Shown here piece by piece: positions 8,651 through 16,692 of a stretch of 64,000 bases of DNA. A model generated the notes under the pieces. The model saw only the letters and a program-made list of their open reading frames with translations, was not told where the DNA came from and searched no databases. Position 1 is the first letter of the stretch; every line of letters starts with the position of its first letter. The stretch spans positions 124,001 to 188,000 of the forward strand of contig NZ_JABFTV010000002.1 in the NCBI RefSeq assembly GCF_021404405.1, written 5' to 3'. The translations under genes and the position numbers were made by a program. This DNA comes from Billgrantia aerodenitrificans. GTDB lineage: Bacteria; Pseudomonadota; Gammaproteobacteria; Pseudomonadales; Halomonadaceae.

Positions 8651-9142
8651 ATGCCCCCCGATGCCTTCATCCTGACCCAGCTAAATCCCGGCGACACGGC
8701 GTTGATGCACGAGCTGCTCACGGTTTTCGGCGAGGCCTTCAACGAGGTGGAAGCCTATGGCGCCGCGCGCCCGGGGCAGGCCTACATGGAGCGATTGCTG
8801 GGCAGCGACACCTTCATTGCCCTGGTGGCTCGCCAGGGGGATGAGGTAGTGGGCGGTCTGGCTGCTTATGTACTGCACAAGTTCGAGCAGGCGCGCAGTG
8901 AGATCTATATTTATGATCTGGCCGTTGGAAAAGCGTATCGCCGGCAGGGTATCGCTACCGCCTTGATCGAGCATTTGCAAAGCATCGCCGCTCAGCGCGG
9001 TGCCTACGTGGTCTTCGTACAGGCGGATCATGGCGATACTCCTGCCATCGAGCTCTATTCGAAGCTCGGCACGCGGGAGGAGGTGCTGCACTTCGATATT
9101 GCCGTACCCGTGACACCAGGGCCATCCAGCCGACACCGATAA
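8651..9142 (+). CDS. AAC(3)-I-like aminoglycoside N-acetyltransferase (GNAT)
   Basis: A 163-residue GNAT protein. The core, AAYVLHKFEQARSEIYIYDL followed by RRQGIATALIEHL (acetyl-CoA pyrophosphate loop, residues 97-109), GAYVVFVQADHGD and LYSKLGTREEVLHFDI, is closely similar to the integron-borne gentamicin 3-N-acetyltransferases AAC(3)-Ia/Ib as I recall them. Family members transfer acetyl from acetyl-CoA to the 3-amino group of gentamicin-type drugs. There is no attC-like sequence around it, and base composition matches its neighbours, so it looks like a resident chromosomal gene. Substrate is inferred. Confidence 0.8.
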   Translation: MPPDAFILTQLNPGDTALMHELLTVFGEAFNEVEAYGAARPGQAYMERLLGSDTFIALVARQGDEVVGGLAAYVLHKFEQARSEIYIYDLAVGKAYRRQGIATALIEHLQSIAAQRGAYVVFVQADHGDTPAIELYSKLGTREEVLHFDIAVPVTPGPSSRHR

Positions 9143-9167
9143 ACGAGCGCTACCAGGGAGGGGGACC

Positions 9168-9737
9168 ATGTTCGAATTGGAAACGCCGCGTTTACGGCTG
9201 CGGCCGCTGGCCACCGCCGATGTGCCCGCGCTTGCCGATATGCTTGCCGACCCGGAAGTCATGCGTCATTCGCTGCACGGCGTTTGCGACGAAGCAGCGA
9301 CCCGCCTGTTCCTGGATTGGTGCTTCGACTGCTATATCCAGCACCGCACCGGCCCGCTGGCCATGGTGAGCGGCGAAAGCGACGAGTTCGTCGGCTTCTG
9401 CGGTGTCTCGCCCGAACAGGTGAAGGGCACTACCGAGTGGAACCTGGGCTACCGTCTCGCCAGGCCCTACTGGGGTCAGGGCCTTGCTACCGAGGCGGCC
9501 GTCGCCGCTCTCGATCACGCCTTCGAAGAGCGGCGCTTCGATTCGATCATCGTGCTGGTGGAGCCGGATCATGCGGCGTCACTGCGGGTGGCCGAAAAGG
9601 TAGGATTCAGCCGTTTCGATACGCTGAGCTTCAACCATCAGCCGGTGCGTCTCTACCGCATGCGTCGTAGCCAGTGGCAGCATAAGTGCTCGGCCTCCCG
9701 TGCCGAGGCTGAGCTTCCGGCCATACTTAGCAAATAG
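9168..9737 (+). CDS. RimJ/RimL-type GNAT acetyltransferase
   Basis: A 189-residue acetyltransferase that begins with the typical FELETPRLRLRPL strand and carries the acetyl-CoA binding stretch WGQGLATEAAVAALDHAF (about residues 102-119) followed by VAEKVGFSRFD. Family members acetylate N-terminal or other amino groups of proteins and small molecules; the target is unknown. The ATG is preceded by AGGGAGGGGG. It follows the AAC(3)-I-like gene by 25 bases and may be cotranscribed with it. Confidence 0.8.
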   Translation: MFELETPRLRLRPLATADVPALADMLADPEVMRHSLHGVCDEAATRLFLDWCFDCYIQHRTGPLAMVSGESDEFVGFCGVSPEQVKGTTEWNLGYRLARPYWGQGLATEAAVAALDHAFEERRFDSIIVLVEPDHAASLRVAEKVGFSRFDTLSFNHQPVRLYRMRRSQWQHKCSASRAEAELPAILSK

Positions 9738-9764
9738 CAGATCTCGCGCTGTACGGGAGGCCAC

Positions 9765-10175
9765 ATGAAGCCACGAATCAGCATGATCACGCTCGGCGTA
9801 CGCGATCTCGCGGCATCGATTCGTTTCTACGAAGAAGGGTTGGGCCTGCCGCGTATGGAATCGCCGCCCGAGGTGGCCTTCTTCACCCTCAACGGCACCT
9901 GGCTGGGGCTCTATGGCCGCGAGGCATTGGCCGAGGATGCCGGCATTTCACCCGAGGGCAGCGGCTTTTCCGGCATCGCGCTGGCGCACAACCTGGCTTC
10001 GGAGGCGGAGGTCGACGAGCTGCTGGAACAGGCGGTCGCTGCCGGCGCCAAGCTGGTCAAGCCCGGCCAGAAGGTGTTCTGGGGCGGCTACTCGGGCTAT
10101 TTCGCCGATCCGGATGGGTATCTGTGGGAGGTTGCCCACAACCCCTTCGTCTGGGTCGGGCCAACGGATGAGTGA
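9765..10175 (+). CDS. VOC (glyoxalase/bleomycin resistance) family protein
   Basis: A 136-residue protein with the two beta-alpha-beta-beta-beta halves of the vicinal oxygen chelate fold: MITLGVRDLAASIRFYEEGL at the N-terminus and GYFADPDGYLWEVAHNPF at the C-terminus, where the glutamate of LWEVAHNP is a usual metal ligand. The reaction is not predictable from sequence. Its last 8 bases overlap the start of the next gene, so the two are coupled. Confidence 0.8.
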   Translation: MKPRISMITLGVRDLAASIRFYEEGLGLPRMESPPEVAFFTLNGTWLGLYGREALAEDAGISPEGSGFSGIALAHNLASEAEVDELLEQAVAAGAKLVKPGQKVFWGGYSGYFADPDGYLWEVAHNPFVWVGPTDE

Positions 10176-11175
10176 AAGGCGAAGCCTTACCCCTCTTTTC
10201 GGTACGGTGGGTAGTCTCCTGCGTGAAGCCGCCAAGGTGTACTGGACACTGCTCAAGGTGATGGTGCCGGCGCTGCTAATCGTGAAAGCGCTCGAGATGC
10301 TGGGCATGACCGAACTGCTCAGCCAGTGGCTGTCTCCGCTGATGTCACCTCTGGGGCTACCGGAACCGCTCAGCGTGGTGTGGGCCGCTACGCTGCTGAC
10401 CAACATCTACACCGGCCTGGTGATCTTCTTCGAGGTTACGCGGGATACGCCGCTGACCGTGGCGCAGGTCACGATACTGGGCACCTTGATGGCCGTGGGG
10501 CACTCACTGCCGATAGAGGGGGCGGTGGCCCGTTTGGCTGGGGTACCCTGGTGGTTGACCATCGTGCTGCGCGGAGGCGGTGCCTGGCTGTTGGGCTGGC
10601 TGCTGCATCTGAGCTATTCGTGGGGTGGCTGGCTGCAGCATGCCAACCAAGTGGTGTGGGAACCCTCGGTTCAAGACGCGACGCTGACGGCCTGGCTGCA
10701 AGGTCAGGTCGTGACACTGGCGACCATCTTCGTTGTGATCTTCGCGCTGATGAGCCTGCTCAGGCTGCTAGGTTGGCTGGGCGTGGAGCGGCTGATCCAC
10801 AAGCTGCTCTATCCGCTGCTGCGGTTGCTGGGCATCGGTCCGGCGGCAGCCAACATCACCGTCATCGGCATTACCCTTGGGCTCACCTTCGGTGCGGGCC
10901 TGCTGCTGCGTGAGGCGCGCTCGGGGCGCCTGACCCCGCGGGACATCGTGCTCACGCTCTGTTTTCTTGGCCTGTGCCACAGCCTGATCGAAGACACGCT
11001 GCTGATCATGCTGATGGGAGCGGACCTCTCCGGTCTGCTATGGGCGCGGCTCGCTTTCGCACTAGTGATCATTGCCGTGTTGGCAAGATTGCCATGGCTG
11101 AGCCGCGCAGAGCTGCCTTCCTGGATGTTTGCGTCGCGGGCAGTGGCGGAGCGCGAGGCGAGCAGAGAAGGGTAA
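10168..11175 (+). CDS. Nucleoside-recognition (Gate) domain membrane protein
   Basis: A 335-residue integral membrane protein with two Gate-like halves. Each contains amphipathic helices and a Gly/Ser/His stretch (LMAVGHSLPIEGAVARLAG near residue 110, LCFLGLCHSLIEDTLLIMLMG near residue 265), typical of the SpmA/SpmB and nucleoside-recognition family. Function is unknown; a role in solute export or membrane gating is suggested for relatives. The start at 10168 is chosen over longer frames because it overlaps the preceding stop by 8 bases and begins MSERRS. Confidence 0.75.
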   Translation: MSERRSLTPLFGTVGSLLREAAKVYWTLLKVMVPALLIVKALEMLGMTELLSQWLSPLMSPLGLPEPLSVVWAATLLTNIYTGLVIFFEVTRDTPLTVAQVTILGTLMAVGHSLPIEGAVARLAGVPWWLTIVLRGGGAWLLGWLLHLSYSWGGWLQHANQVVWEPSVQDATLTAWLQGQVVTLATIFVVIFALMSLLRLLGWLGVERLIHKLLYPLLRLLGIGPAAANITVIGITLGLTFGAGLLLREARSGRLTPRDIVLTLCFLGLCHSLIEDTLLIMLMGADLSGLLWARLAFALVIIAVLARLPWLSRAELPSWMFASRAVAEREASREG

Positions 11176-11309
11176 GGTAATACAGCGCTGCTCGCTCACG
11201 CAGAATGATAGCGTGTTAACATTTCGTAGGTTGTCCCATGGTGTCGCTGTCTGTCTCAACCGATAGCCAGTGATGCTTACCTACTTTGTTCGGCTGCGGC
11301 GGAGATGGC

Positions 11310-11687
11310 ATGAAGCTGTTGCGCGGTTTCCTCTGGCTACTTGGTTTCCAACTGCTCGGCCATGCCTTCGTCGAGCTGCTTTCACTGCCAGTTTCCCATG
11401 CCATGGCGGGGCTTTTGTTGCTGCTGACATGGCTGCTGGTCAAGCGGCGTTTGAACGAGAGCGTGGCCACCGCGAGCCAGGCGCTGATTCCTCTGCTCGC
11501 CATGCTGATCATGCCTGGAGTGGTGGGGGTGTTCTTCGTCATCGATGAGTTCGCCGGCCACTGGACGGCGGTAATGGTCGCGCTGGGGGTGGGCACCTTC
11601 CTCAGCGTGCTCACCACGCTGTGGCTGATGCTGCGATTCATGCCCAAGGAAGCCGATAGCGGCAACGAGCGGGAGCGCCTGTCTTGA
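11310..11687 (+). CDS. lrgA: CidA/LrgA family membrane protein
   Basis: A 125-residue protein with four membrane helices and the family stretches FQLLGHAFVELLSLPVSHAM and LIPLLAMLIMPGVVGVFF. CidA/LrgA proteins are holin-like and pair with LrgB to influence murein hydrolase activity and export of small acids such as pyruvate or glycolate. The start at 11310 is preferred because it begins MKLLRGF directly before the first helix. The stop overlaps the next start by 4 bases. Confidence 0.85.
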   Translation: MKLLRGFLWLLGFQLLGHAFVELLSLPVSHAMAGLLLLLTWLLVKRRLNESVATASQALIPLLAMLIMPGVVGVFFVIDEFAGHWTAVMVALGVGTFLSVLTTLWLMLRFMPKEADSGNERERLS

Positions 11688-12391
11688 ACGCGCTGTACGA
11701 CTCACTGCTCGACACACCCACCCTCGCCGTAGCGCTGACCCTGGCCGCCTACCTCGGCGGCGTGACCCTGTTCGAGCGCATGGGCCGGCCGAGCTGGTGT
11801 CCGGCGGTGCTGATCGGAGCCGTATTCACGGCAGCCGGCCTGTGGCTGCTACGCTACGACTTCGCCGACTACCAGCGCAACGTCGCCTGGCTCACTCTGC
11901 TACTGGGCCCAGCCACCGTGGCCTTGGCGGTACCGCTCTATCAGCAGCGTCAGCATATCTTCGCCCTGTGGAAGCCGATTCTCTGCAGCCTGCCGCTCGC
12001 CGCCGTGCTGGCGGCCTTCTATGCCGTACTCATTGCCTGGCTGCTGGGCGCTCCCCCCGCGGTGTTGGCCTCGCTGGCGCCCAAATCGGTTACCGCACCG
12101 CTGGCCATGGGCATACAGGAGCAGATCGGCGGCTCGCTCTCGCTGATGTTGGGCGGCCTGCTCATCACCGGCGTGCTCACCACCATCTTCGTCTCGCTGC
12201 TGGCGCGTCTGCTCAACATCACCGACCAGCGCATTCTCGGCTTCGCGCTGGGGGTGAACGGCCACGCCATCGGCATCGTGCGTGCCTTCGAACTCGGCCC
12301 CAAGGCCGGCGCGTTCGCCTCCCTCGGCATGAGCCTGGTCGGCGTATTCAGCGCACTTTTCTTGCCGCTGGCGTGGCGACTGCTGGCATAG
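11684..12391 (+). CDS. lrgB: LrgB family membrane protein
   Basis: A 235-residue polytopic protein with the LrgB signature around PKSVTAPLAMGIQEQIGG, the conserved LGVNGHAIGIVRAFELGP and a final GAFASLGMSLVG. It starts with TTG inside the lrgA stop (TTGA at 11684-11687), so translation is coupled to lrgA. The pair likely forms the LrgAB/CidAB-type transporter of small carboxylates or controls autolysis. Confidence 0.87.
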   Translation: MNALYDSLLDTPTLAVALTLAAYLGGVTLFERMGRPSWCPAVLIGAVFTAAGLWLLRYDFADYQRNVAWLTLLLGPATVALAVPLYQQRQHIFALWKPILCSLPLAAVLAAFYAVLIAWLLGAPPAVLASLAPKSVTAPLAMGIQEQIGGSLSLMLGGLLITGVLTTIFVSLLARLLNITDQRILGFALGVNGHAIGIVRAFELGPKAGAFASLGMSLVGVFSALFLPLAWRLLA

Positions 12392-12477
12392 CGTAGGCCA
12401 TTAGGAAAGCTTTGCTCACCGGGTTGGTGCGGCATGCCTCTGGCTAGCGTTACAACACACGACAAGGAGTAGTGAAC

Positions 12478-13023
12478 ATGGAAAATAGAATTCATATCTT
12501 CGGTGCGTCAGGTGTCGGAAGTACGAGCCTGGGCGCGCTTGTGGCGGCGCGTCTCCAGGTGCCGCACCTGGATGTGGATGACTACTATTGGAAACGCACC
12601 GATCCGCCTTTCACACAAAAGCATTCTCCAGAGCAACGTGTGGCCTCGATCCTTGCCGATATGCAAGGCCACGATAGTTGGGTGCTGTCCGGTTCTCTCG
12701 TCAACTGGGGCAAGCCGCTCGAAGGCATGTTCACTTTGGCTGTATTTTTGCACCTGGATCCTGCGCTGCGAATGGAAAGGCTCCGCGAGCGTGAGCGTCG
12801 ACGATACGGTAGCCGAGTCCATCCCACGGGTGATCTGTATGCACAGCACCAGGAGTTTCTCGAATGGGCAGCAAGTTACGATACTGCTGCTCCACCGATT
12901 CGCAGCCTGGCGCTACACGAAGAGTGGATCGAACAACTGCCGTGTTCGACTCTTAGACTAAACTCGATCCAATCAGCTAATGAATTGGCCGATGCGGTGC
13001 TTCAGAAATTGGCTGTTGAGTAG
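12478..13023 (+). CDS. P-loop nucleotide kinase-like protein with atypical Walker A
   Basis: A 181-residue protein resembling small nucleoside/adenylate kinase-like P-loop enzymes: HIFGASGVGSTSLGALVAAR at the N-terminus, a DDYYWKRTDPPF segment where substrate would bind, and an Arg-rich lid (MERLRERERRRYGSR). The P-loop reads GASGVGST, with Ser where Lys is usual; I believe other members of this group share the change. AAGGAG lies 8 bases before ATG 12478. It opens the accessory stretch; the substrate is unknown. Confidence 0.6.
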   Translation: MENRIHIFGASGVGSTSLGALVAARLQVPHLDVDDYYWKRTDPPFTQKHSPEQRVASILADMQGHDSWVLSGSLVNWGKPLEGMFTLAVFLHLDPALRMERLRERERRRYGSRVHPTGDLYAQHQEFLEWAASYDTAAPPIRSLALHEEWIEQLPCSTLRLNSIQSANELADAVLQKLAVE

Positions 13024-13486
13024 GTGATTTCCCGACTGTTCCGAGATATCGCCCCTCCCTGGTGACTTCGAGCTAGCTCCGTTCGTGGCTCGATTGGTGC
13101 TGCTGTCAAGTTTCTTGCTTGTCCGACGGGGAGGGTGGCGAGCTTTTTGTTCCCACTGACAATGGCAACGCTGTTTTTCTCCTCATGGGAGTGCACCCTT
13201 TTGTAGCTTTTTTATGAAAATTTTGTAGGAAATCAGCTATGCAGATGTAAGAAAAAGGCCCGTTCCATGCTGGGGATGGGTTTTTCCTATATTTAACAAT
13301 TGCTTACGAAGTTAAGCTCTGAGGGTCTCAAGTGACCAGGCAGCGGGGTGATACTGAAAGAGTTTTTTGAGCTTTTGCGAATAACGGGCATGTTTTAAAA
13401 TGGCAAAGTTAAAGCATAAAAAATGAGCAGGGTGGGTTTTTTTAATTTTCTTCTGGAAAAAGAAGATTTACGTCAAGGGAACTAGA
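13024..13486. other. AT-rich intergenic region
   Basis: No gene is seen. The second half is clearly AT-richer than the surroundings. An imperfect hairpin flanked by A and T tracts (GAAAAAGGCCCG near 13251, GGGTTTTTCC near 13278) could end transcription of the kinase-like gene. The promoter of the RDD gene should lie near 13370-13470. The composition shift suggests acquired DNA. Confidence 0.4.
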
Positions 13487-13963
13487 ATGAAAGATCAAGG
13501 GCTTGAATATGCAGGTTTTTGGGTCAGGACGGGAGCGACTATCATTGATGCCATTCTTCTTATGATGGTTACTTTTCCGGTGCTGATCTCAATTTATGGC
13601 TGGGGATATTTCGATCCGAATTTGTACGGGTTCGTTGCAGGGCCGGCTGATTTTCTAATTTCCTGGGTGCTTCCGGCAATAGGTATCGTTCTCTTTTGGG
13701 TCTACAAGCAGGCGACTCCAGGAAAAATGGCAGTGTCGGTGAAGGTTGTGGATGCAAGAACGGGTAACTCTCCCAGCGTTGGGCAGGCCATGGGGCGGTA
13801 TCTCGCATATATACTTTCTAGCTTGCCTCTTGGCTTGGGCTTTCTGTGGGTTGCTTTCGATGGTAAAAAACAGGGATGGCATGACAAGCTGGCGGGCACT
13901 TTGGTCGTGCGTGAGGCTAAAAATGCTGTGCCTGTAGAGTTTGTGCAACCTAAGTCAGAGTAA
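13487..13963 (+). CDS. RDD family membrane protein
   Basis: A 158-residue protein with the RDD layout: YAGFWVRTGATIIDAILLMM (Arg and Asp of the RDD motif in helix 1), a second helix pair, TPGKMAVSVKVVDARTGN between helices, and WHDKLAGTLVV at the end. RDD proteins are small membrane proteins, some acting in Na+(Li+)/H+ exchange. Codon use is AT-richer than in neighbouring genes. The start follows AAGGGAACTAG. A strong terminator follows. Confidence 0.8.
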   Translation: MKDQGLEYAGFWVRTGATIIDAILLMMVTFPVLISIYGWGYFDPNLYGFVAGPADFLISWVLPAIGIVLFWVYKQATPGKMAVSVKVVDARTGNSPSVGQAMGRYLAYILSSLPLGLGFLWVAFDGKKQGWHDKLAGTLVVREAKNAVPVEFVQPKSE

Positions 13964-13997
13964 AGATGCTATCACCTTGCTCCATCGGAGGTTCTCT

Positions 13998-14027
13998 GCC
14001 GGCTATTGATTATAGCCGGCTTTTTTT
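13998..14027 (+). terminator. Factor-independent terminator after the RDD gene
   Basis: A 9-bp stem (GCCGGCTAT with ATAGCCGGC) and 5-base loop are followed directly by seven T residues on the plus strand. Confidence 0.9.
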
Positions 14028-14127
14028 CTCTTATTATGCGAAGCGAATGCATTTTTGTATGCCTTGGCCAGAGGGAGAAAGAGCTGTAACGTACGTGAAG
14101 TTTGCTTGACCAGATAATGGGGAGACC

Positions 14128-14697
14128 ATGTCCGAAAAACAGAAGATGCTGGCCGGTGAACTCTACGATCCGCGGGACGCCCAGCTCCTGAGCGAGCGTC
14201 ACCGTGCCCGCCTGTTGACCAAGGCCTTCAACGACACCAGCGACGCACAGGGAAAGGAGCGCAAGCGGCTGTTGAGCGAGCTGTTCGGCGCCATGGGCAA
14301 GGGCTGTTTCATCGAGCCGCCTTTCCACTGCGACTACGGCGGCAACATCACCCTGGGCGAGAAGGTCTTCTTCAACTTCAACTGCGTGATCCTCGACGTG
14401 GCGGAAGTCACCATCGGCAACCACACCATGTTCGGCCCGGGCGTGCAGATCTATACCGCTACCCACCCGCTCGATGCCGATGAGCGCCGCAGCGGCCTGG
14501 AAGCCGCCAAGCCGATCACCATCGGCGACGACGTATGGATCGGCGGCGGCGCGATACTGTGCCCCGGCGTCACCATCGGCTCCCGCACGGTTATCGGTGC
14601 CGGCAGCGTGGTGACCAAGGACATCCCCGAAGACGTGTTCGCCGCCGGCAACCCTTGCCGGGTGATACGCACGCTCAAGGAAGAAACTCCTAGCTGA
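14128..14697 (+). CDS. Maltose/galactoside O-acetyltransferase (Maa/LacA) family
   Basis: A 189-residue left-handed beta-helix acetyltransferase. The N-terminal helical cap (MLAGELYDPRDAQLLSERHR) and hexapeptide repeats (GGNITLGEKVFFNFNCVILD, then TIGDDVWIGGGAILCPGVTI) are typical. The loop IYTATHPLDADERR contains the catalytic-type His of this family. It transfers acetyl from acetyl-CoA to a sugar hydroxyl; the physiological acceptor is often unknown. GGGGAGA precedes the ATG. The FosA gene begins 20 bases after the stop. Confidence 0.87.
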   Translation: MSEKQKMLAGELYDPRDAQLLSERHRARLLTKAFNDTSDAQGKERKRLLSELFGAMGKGCFIEPPFHCDYGGNITLGEKVFFNFNCVILDVAEVTIGNHTMFGPGVQIYTATHPLDADERRSGLEAAKPITIGDDVWIGGGAILCPGVTIGSRTVIGAGSVVTKDIPEDVFAAGNPCRVIRTLKEETPS

Positions 14698-14717
14698 GGC
14701 TAACTGAGGAGTAGGGC

Positions 14718-15128
14718 ATGATAATCGGCATCAATCACCTTACGCTCGCAGTTCGCGATCTCGAAGGCTCGTTCGACTTCTACACACGGGTGGTAGGGCT
14801 CCAACCGGTGGTGAAATGGGCTCGGGGTGCCTATCTTCAGGCTGGCGATGACTGGATCTGCCTGTCGCTCGACGACGAGGCGCGCACCGGCCCGCTGCCT
14901 GAATATACTCACGTCGCCTTCAGCGTCAGTAGAGAGGCCTTCGCCCGCTGTACCGACGCCATTCGCGAGCAGGCCGTGACGATCTGGAAGGAGAATCGCA
15001 GCGAAGGCGACTCCCTCTACTTTCTCGACCCGGACGGCCATAAGCTGGAGATTCACTCCGGTGATCTGCAAAGCCGCCTGGCGGCATTGAGAGATAACCC
15101 CTATGAAGGGTTGGAGTGGTTCATATAG
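14718..15128 (+). CDS. fosA: FosA-family fosfomycin glutathione transferase
   Basis: A 136-residue VOC protein with essentially the whole FosA active site: metal ligands His7 (INHLTLAV), His65 (YTHVAFSV) and Glu111 (HKLEIHSGD), Trp46, the K-loop and fosfomycin-binding stretch WKENRSEGDSLYFLDPDGH with Lys91, Ser95, Ser99 and Tyr101, and Arg120. Positions are offset by about one from the Pseudomonas enzyme as I recall it. FosA uses Mn2+ to add glutathione to the epoxide of fosfomycin. It begins with GAGGAG upstream and is followed by the first copy of the 20-bp repeat. Confidence 0.88.
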   Translation: MIIGINHLTLAVRDLEGSFDFYTRVVGLQPVVKWARGAYLQAGDDWICLSLDDEARTGPLPEYTHVAFSVSREAFARCTDAIREQAVTIWKENRSEGDSLYFLDPDGHKLEIHSGDLQSRLAALRDNPYEGLEWFI

Positions 15129-15140
15129 CGGGGCCCAGGA

Positions 15141-15160
15141 GTGAGTAAGTACTGACTGGG
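15141..15160 (+). repeat. 20-bp intergenic repeat, copy A
   Basis: GTGAGTAAGTACTGACTGGG. Consensus with the other copies is GT(T/G)AGT(A/G)AG(T/C)ACTGACTGG(G/A). It lies between the FosA and YdeI-like genes, in the same orientation as both. Confidence 0.65.
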
Positions 15161-15192
15161 TAGCCTCGTCGCCAATAATGAGAACAAGGACA

Positions 15193-15780
15193 ATGAACGA
15201 TACCAATCCAAAAGTGGAAGCTTTGCTGAGCCAGCCGCAATGGCATGACGAGCGCAAGAGGCTGCGCGCAATAGCGCTCTCATGCCAACTGACCGAGAGT
15301 GTGAAGTGGGACAAGCTTTGCTACTCGGTGCAGAACGGCAACGTAGCCATAATCTTCAGTATGAAAGACTACTGCGCACTCGGCTTTTTCAAGGGCAGCC
15401 TGCTGAAGAATTCTGAAGGAATTCTTGTTGCCCCTGGCGAGCACTCCCAGGCGATGCGCCAGGCTCGCTTCACACAGCTGGGCGAGATCGAAGCGCAGGC
15501 TGCCATATTAAAAGCCTATCTCCTCGAGGCCATCGAGCTGGAGAAGGCCGGTGCCAAGGTGGACTTCAGCGAGAAGCATGAGCTGACGTACCCGATAGAA
15601 CTTCAGAGAGCGCTGGATGGAAACACTGCCCTGAAAGCTGCCTTCGAAGCGCTCACCCCCGGCCGTCAGAGAGGCTACATTCTGCATTTTTCCGGCGCCA
15701 AGCAATCGAGCACGCGAGCGTCACGAATCGAGAAGTGCATGCCCGATATTCTGGCCGGAAAGGGGTTAAACGGTCGTTGA
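15193..15780 (+). CDS. YdeI/DUF1801-type protein
   Basis: A 195-residue protein of the YdeI (OmpD-associated)/DUF1801 type: an N-terminal DUF1801-like domain (ESVKWDKLCYSVQNGNVAII, CALGFFKGSLLK) and a C-terminal helical segment with the YdeI pattern FEALTPGRQRGYILHFSGAK followed by RASRIEKCMPDIL. Molecular function is unknown; the DUF1801 fold resembles frataxin-like or metal-binding proteins. ATG 15193 has AAGGA close upstream; ATG 15178 is an alternative. Confidence 0.75.
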   Translation: MNDTNPKVEALLSQPQWHDERKRLRAIALSCQLTESVKWDKLCYSVQNGNVAIIFSMKDYCALGFFKGSLLKNSEGILVAPGEHSQAMRQARFTQLGEIEAQAAILKAYLLEAIELEKAGAKVDFSEKHELTYPIELQRALDGNTALKAAFEALTPGRQRGYILHFSGAKQSSTRASRIEKCMPDILAGKGLNGR

Positions 15781-15795
15781 TACCGGGCGTGATGG

Positions 15796-15815
15796 GTTAG
15801 TGAGTACTGACTGGG
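15796..15815 (+). repeat. 20-bp intergenic repeat, copy B
   Basis: GTTAGTGAGTACTGACTGGG. It lies between the YdeI-like and PEP-mutase-like genes and shares AGTACTGACTGGG exactly with copy A. Confidence 0.65.
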
Positions 15816-15840
15816 GTTGGTTGCGCCATTAGGAGGTGTC

Positions 15841-16674
15841 ATGGTCGATCTTGAGTTAAGACGCGCGGAATTTGCCAGACTTCATGAGTCCGGTTGCTTC
15901 GTGATTCCCAATCCCTGGGATATCGGTACGGCGCGCTTTCTCCAGCACTGCGGTTTTCGCGCGCTGGCAACCACCAGCGCAGGATTTCAATTCAGCCAGG
16001 GCCAGGCCGACAGCGTGCTCGGTCTTTCTTGCGAAGCGGCACTTGCCCACATCACCGAAATGGTGAACGCCACCGATCTGCCGGTGAATGCGGATTTCCA
16101 GTCCGGCTATGCACACGAGCCCGAAGGCGTGGCGGCCAATGTCGCCCGCTGTGTCGGAACCGGCGTGGCCGGGCTCTCCATCGAAGACGCCACCGGAGAA
16201 CCCGGGCAGCTATACGACCTGGCGCTTGCCGTGGAGCGCATCCGCGCTGCCCGCACTGCGATAGATGAGGCGGGAGCTCAGGTTCTGCTCACTGCACGGG
16301 CAGAAAGCTACCTGGTGGGCCAGCCGGAGCCCCTGAAGGACGTGTTACAACGTCTGACAGCCTACGCGGAGGCGGGCGCTGATGTGCTATTCGCCCCAGG
16401 GCCGCGAACGCGAGAGGAGCTGAGCGCCATCGTCAGTGCCGTCGCGCCCAAGCCGGTCAACGCCATCGTCATGGGCAATATGGGACTGACGGTGCAGGAT
16501 CTCGCGGAACTCGGCGTACGGCGTATCAGCGTCGGCTCGGCCCTCGCGCGCACCGCATGGGGTGCCTTCATACGGGCCGCCAGAATGATGGCAGAGGGAG
16601 GGAGTTTCGAAGGCCTGGACGGCGCGGCGAGCTTCGATGAGTTGAACGCCATTTTTGAAACGCGGAAGGCGTAA
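15841..16674 (+). CDS. Isocitrate lyase/PEP mutase family protein
   Basis: A 277-residue TIM-barrel protein of the ICL/PEPM group. It shows FVIPNPWDIGTARFLQ and ALATTSAGFQFSQG at the N-terminus, the metal-binding DLPVNADFQSGY, GVAGLSIEDATGEPGQLYDL and a later LTARAESYLVG. The Cys of true isocitrate lyases (KKCGH) is absent, so it is more likely a lyase or hydrolase acting on an oxaloacetate- or methylisocitrate-like C-C bond. AGGAGGT lies just before ATG 15841. Confidence 0.8.
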   Translation: MVDLELRRAEFARLHESGCFVIPNPWDIGTARFLQHCGFRALATTSAGFQFSQGQADSVLGLSCEAALAHITEMVNATDLPVNADFQSGYAHEPEGVAANVARCVGTGVAGLSIEDATGEPGQLYDLALAVERIRAARTAIDEAGAQVLLTARAESYLVGQPEPLKDVLQRLTAYAEAGADVLFAPGPRTREELSAIVSAVAPKPVNAIVMGNMGLTVQDLAELGVRRISVGSALARTAWGAFIRAARMMAEGGSFEGLDGAASFDELNAIFETRKA

Positions 16675-16692
16675 AAGATAACGGGAGGATGA

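Noticed and set aside
8651..9167. AAC(3)-I-like gene as an integron cassette
   Set aside because: No RYYYAAC/GTTRRRY pair or stem-loop lies on either side, and the neighbouring genes are ordinary chromosomal ones.
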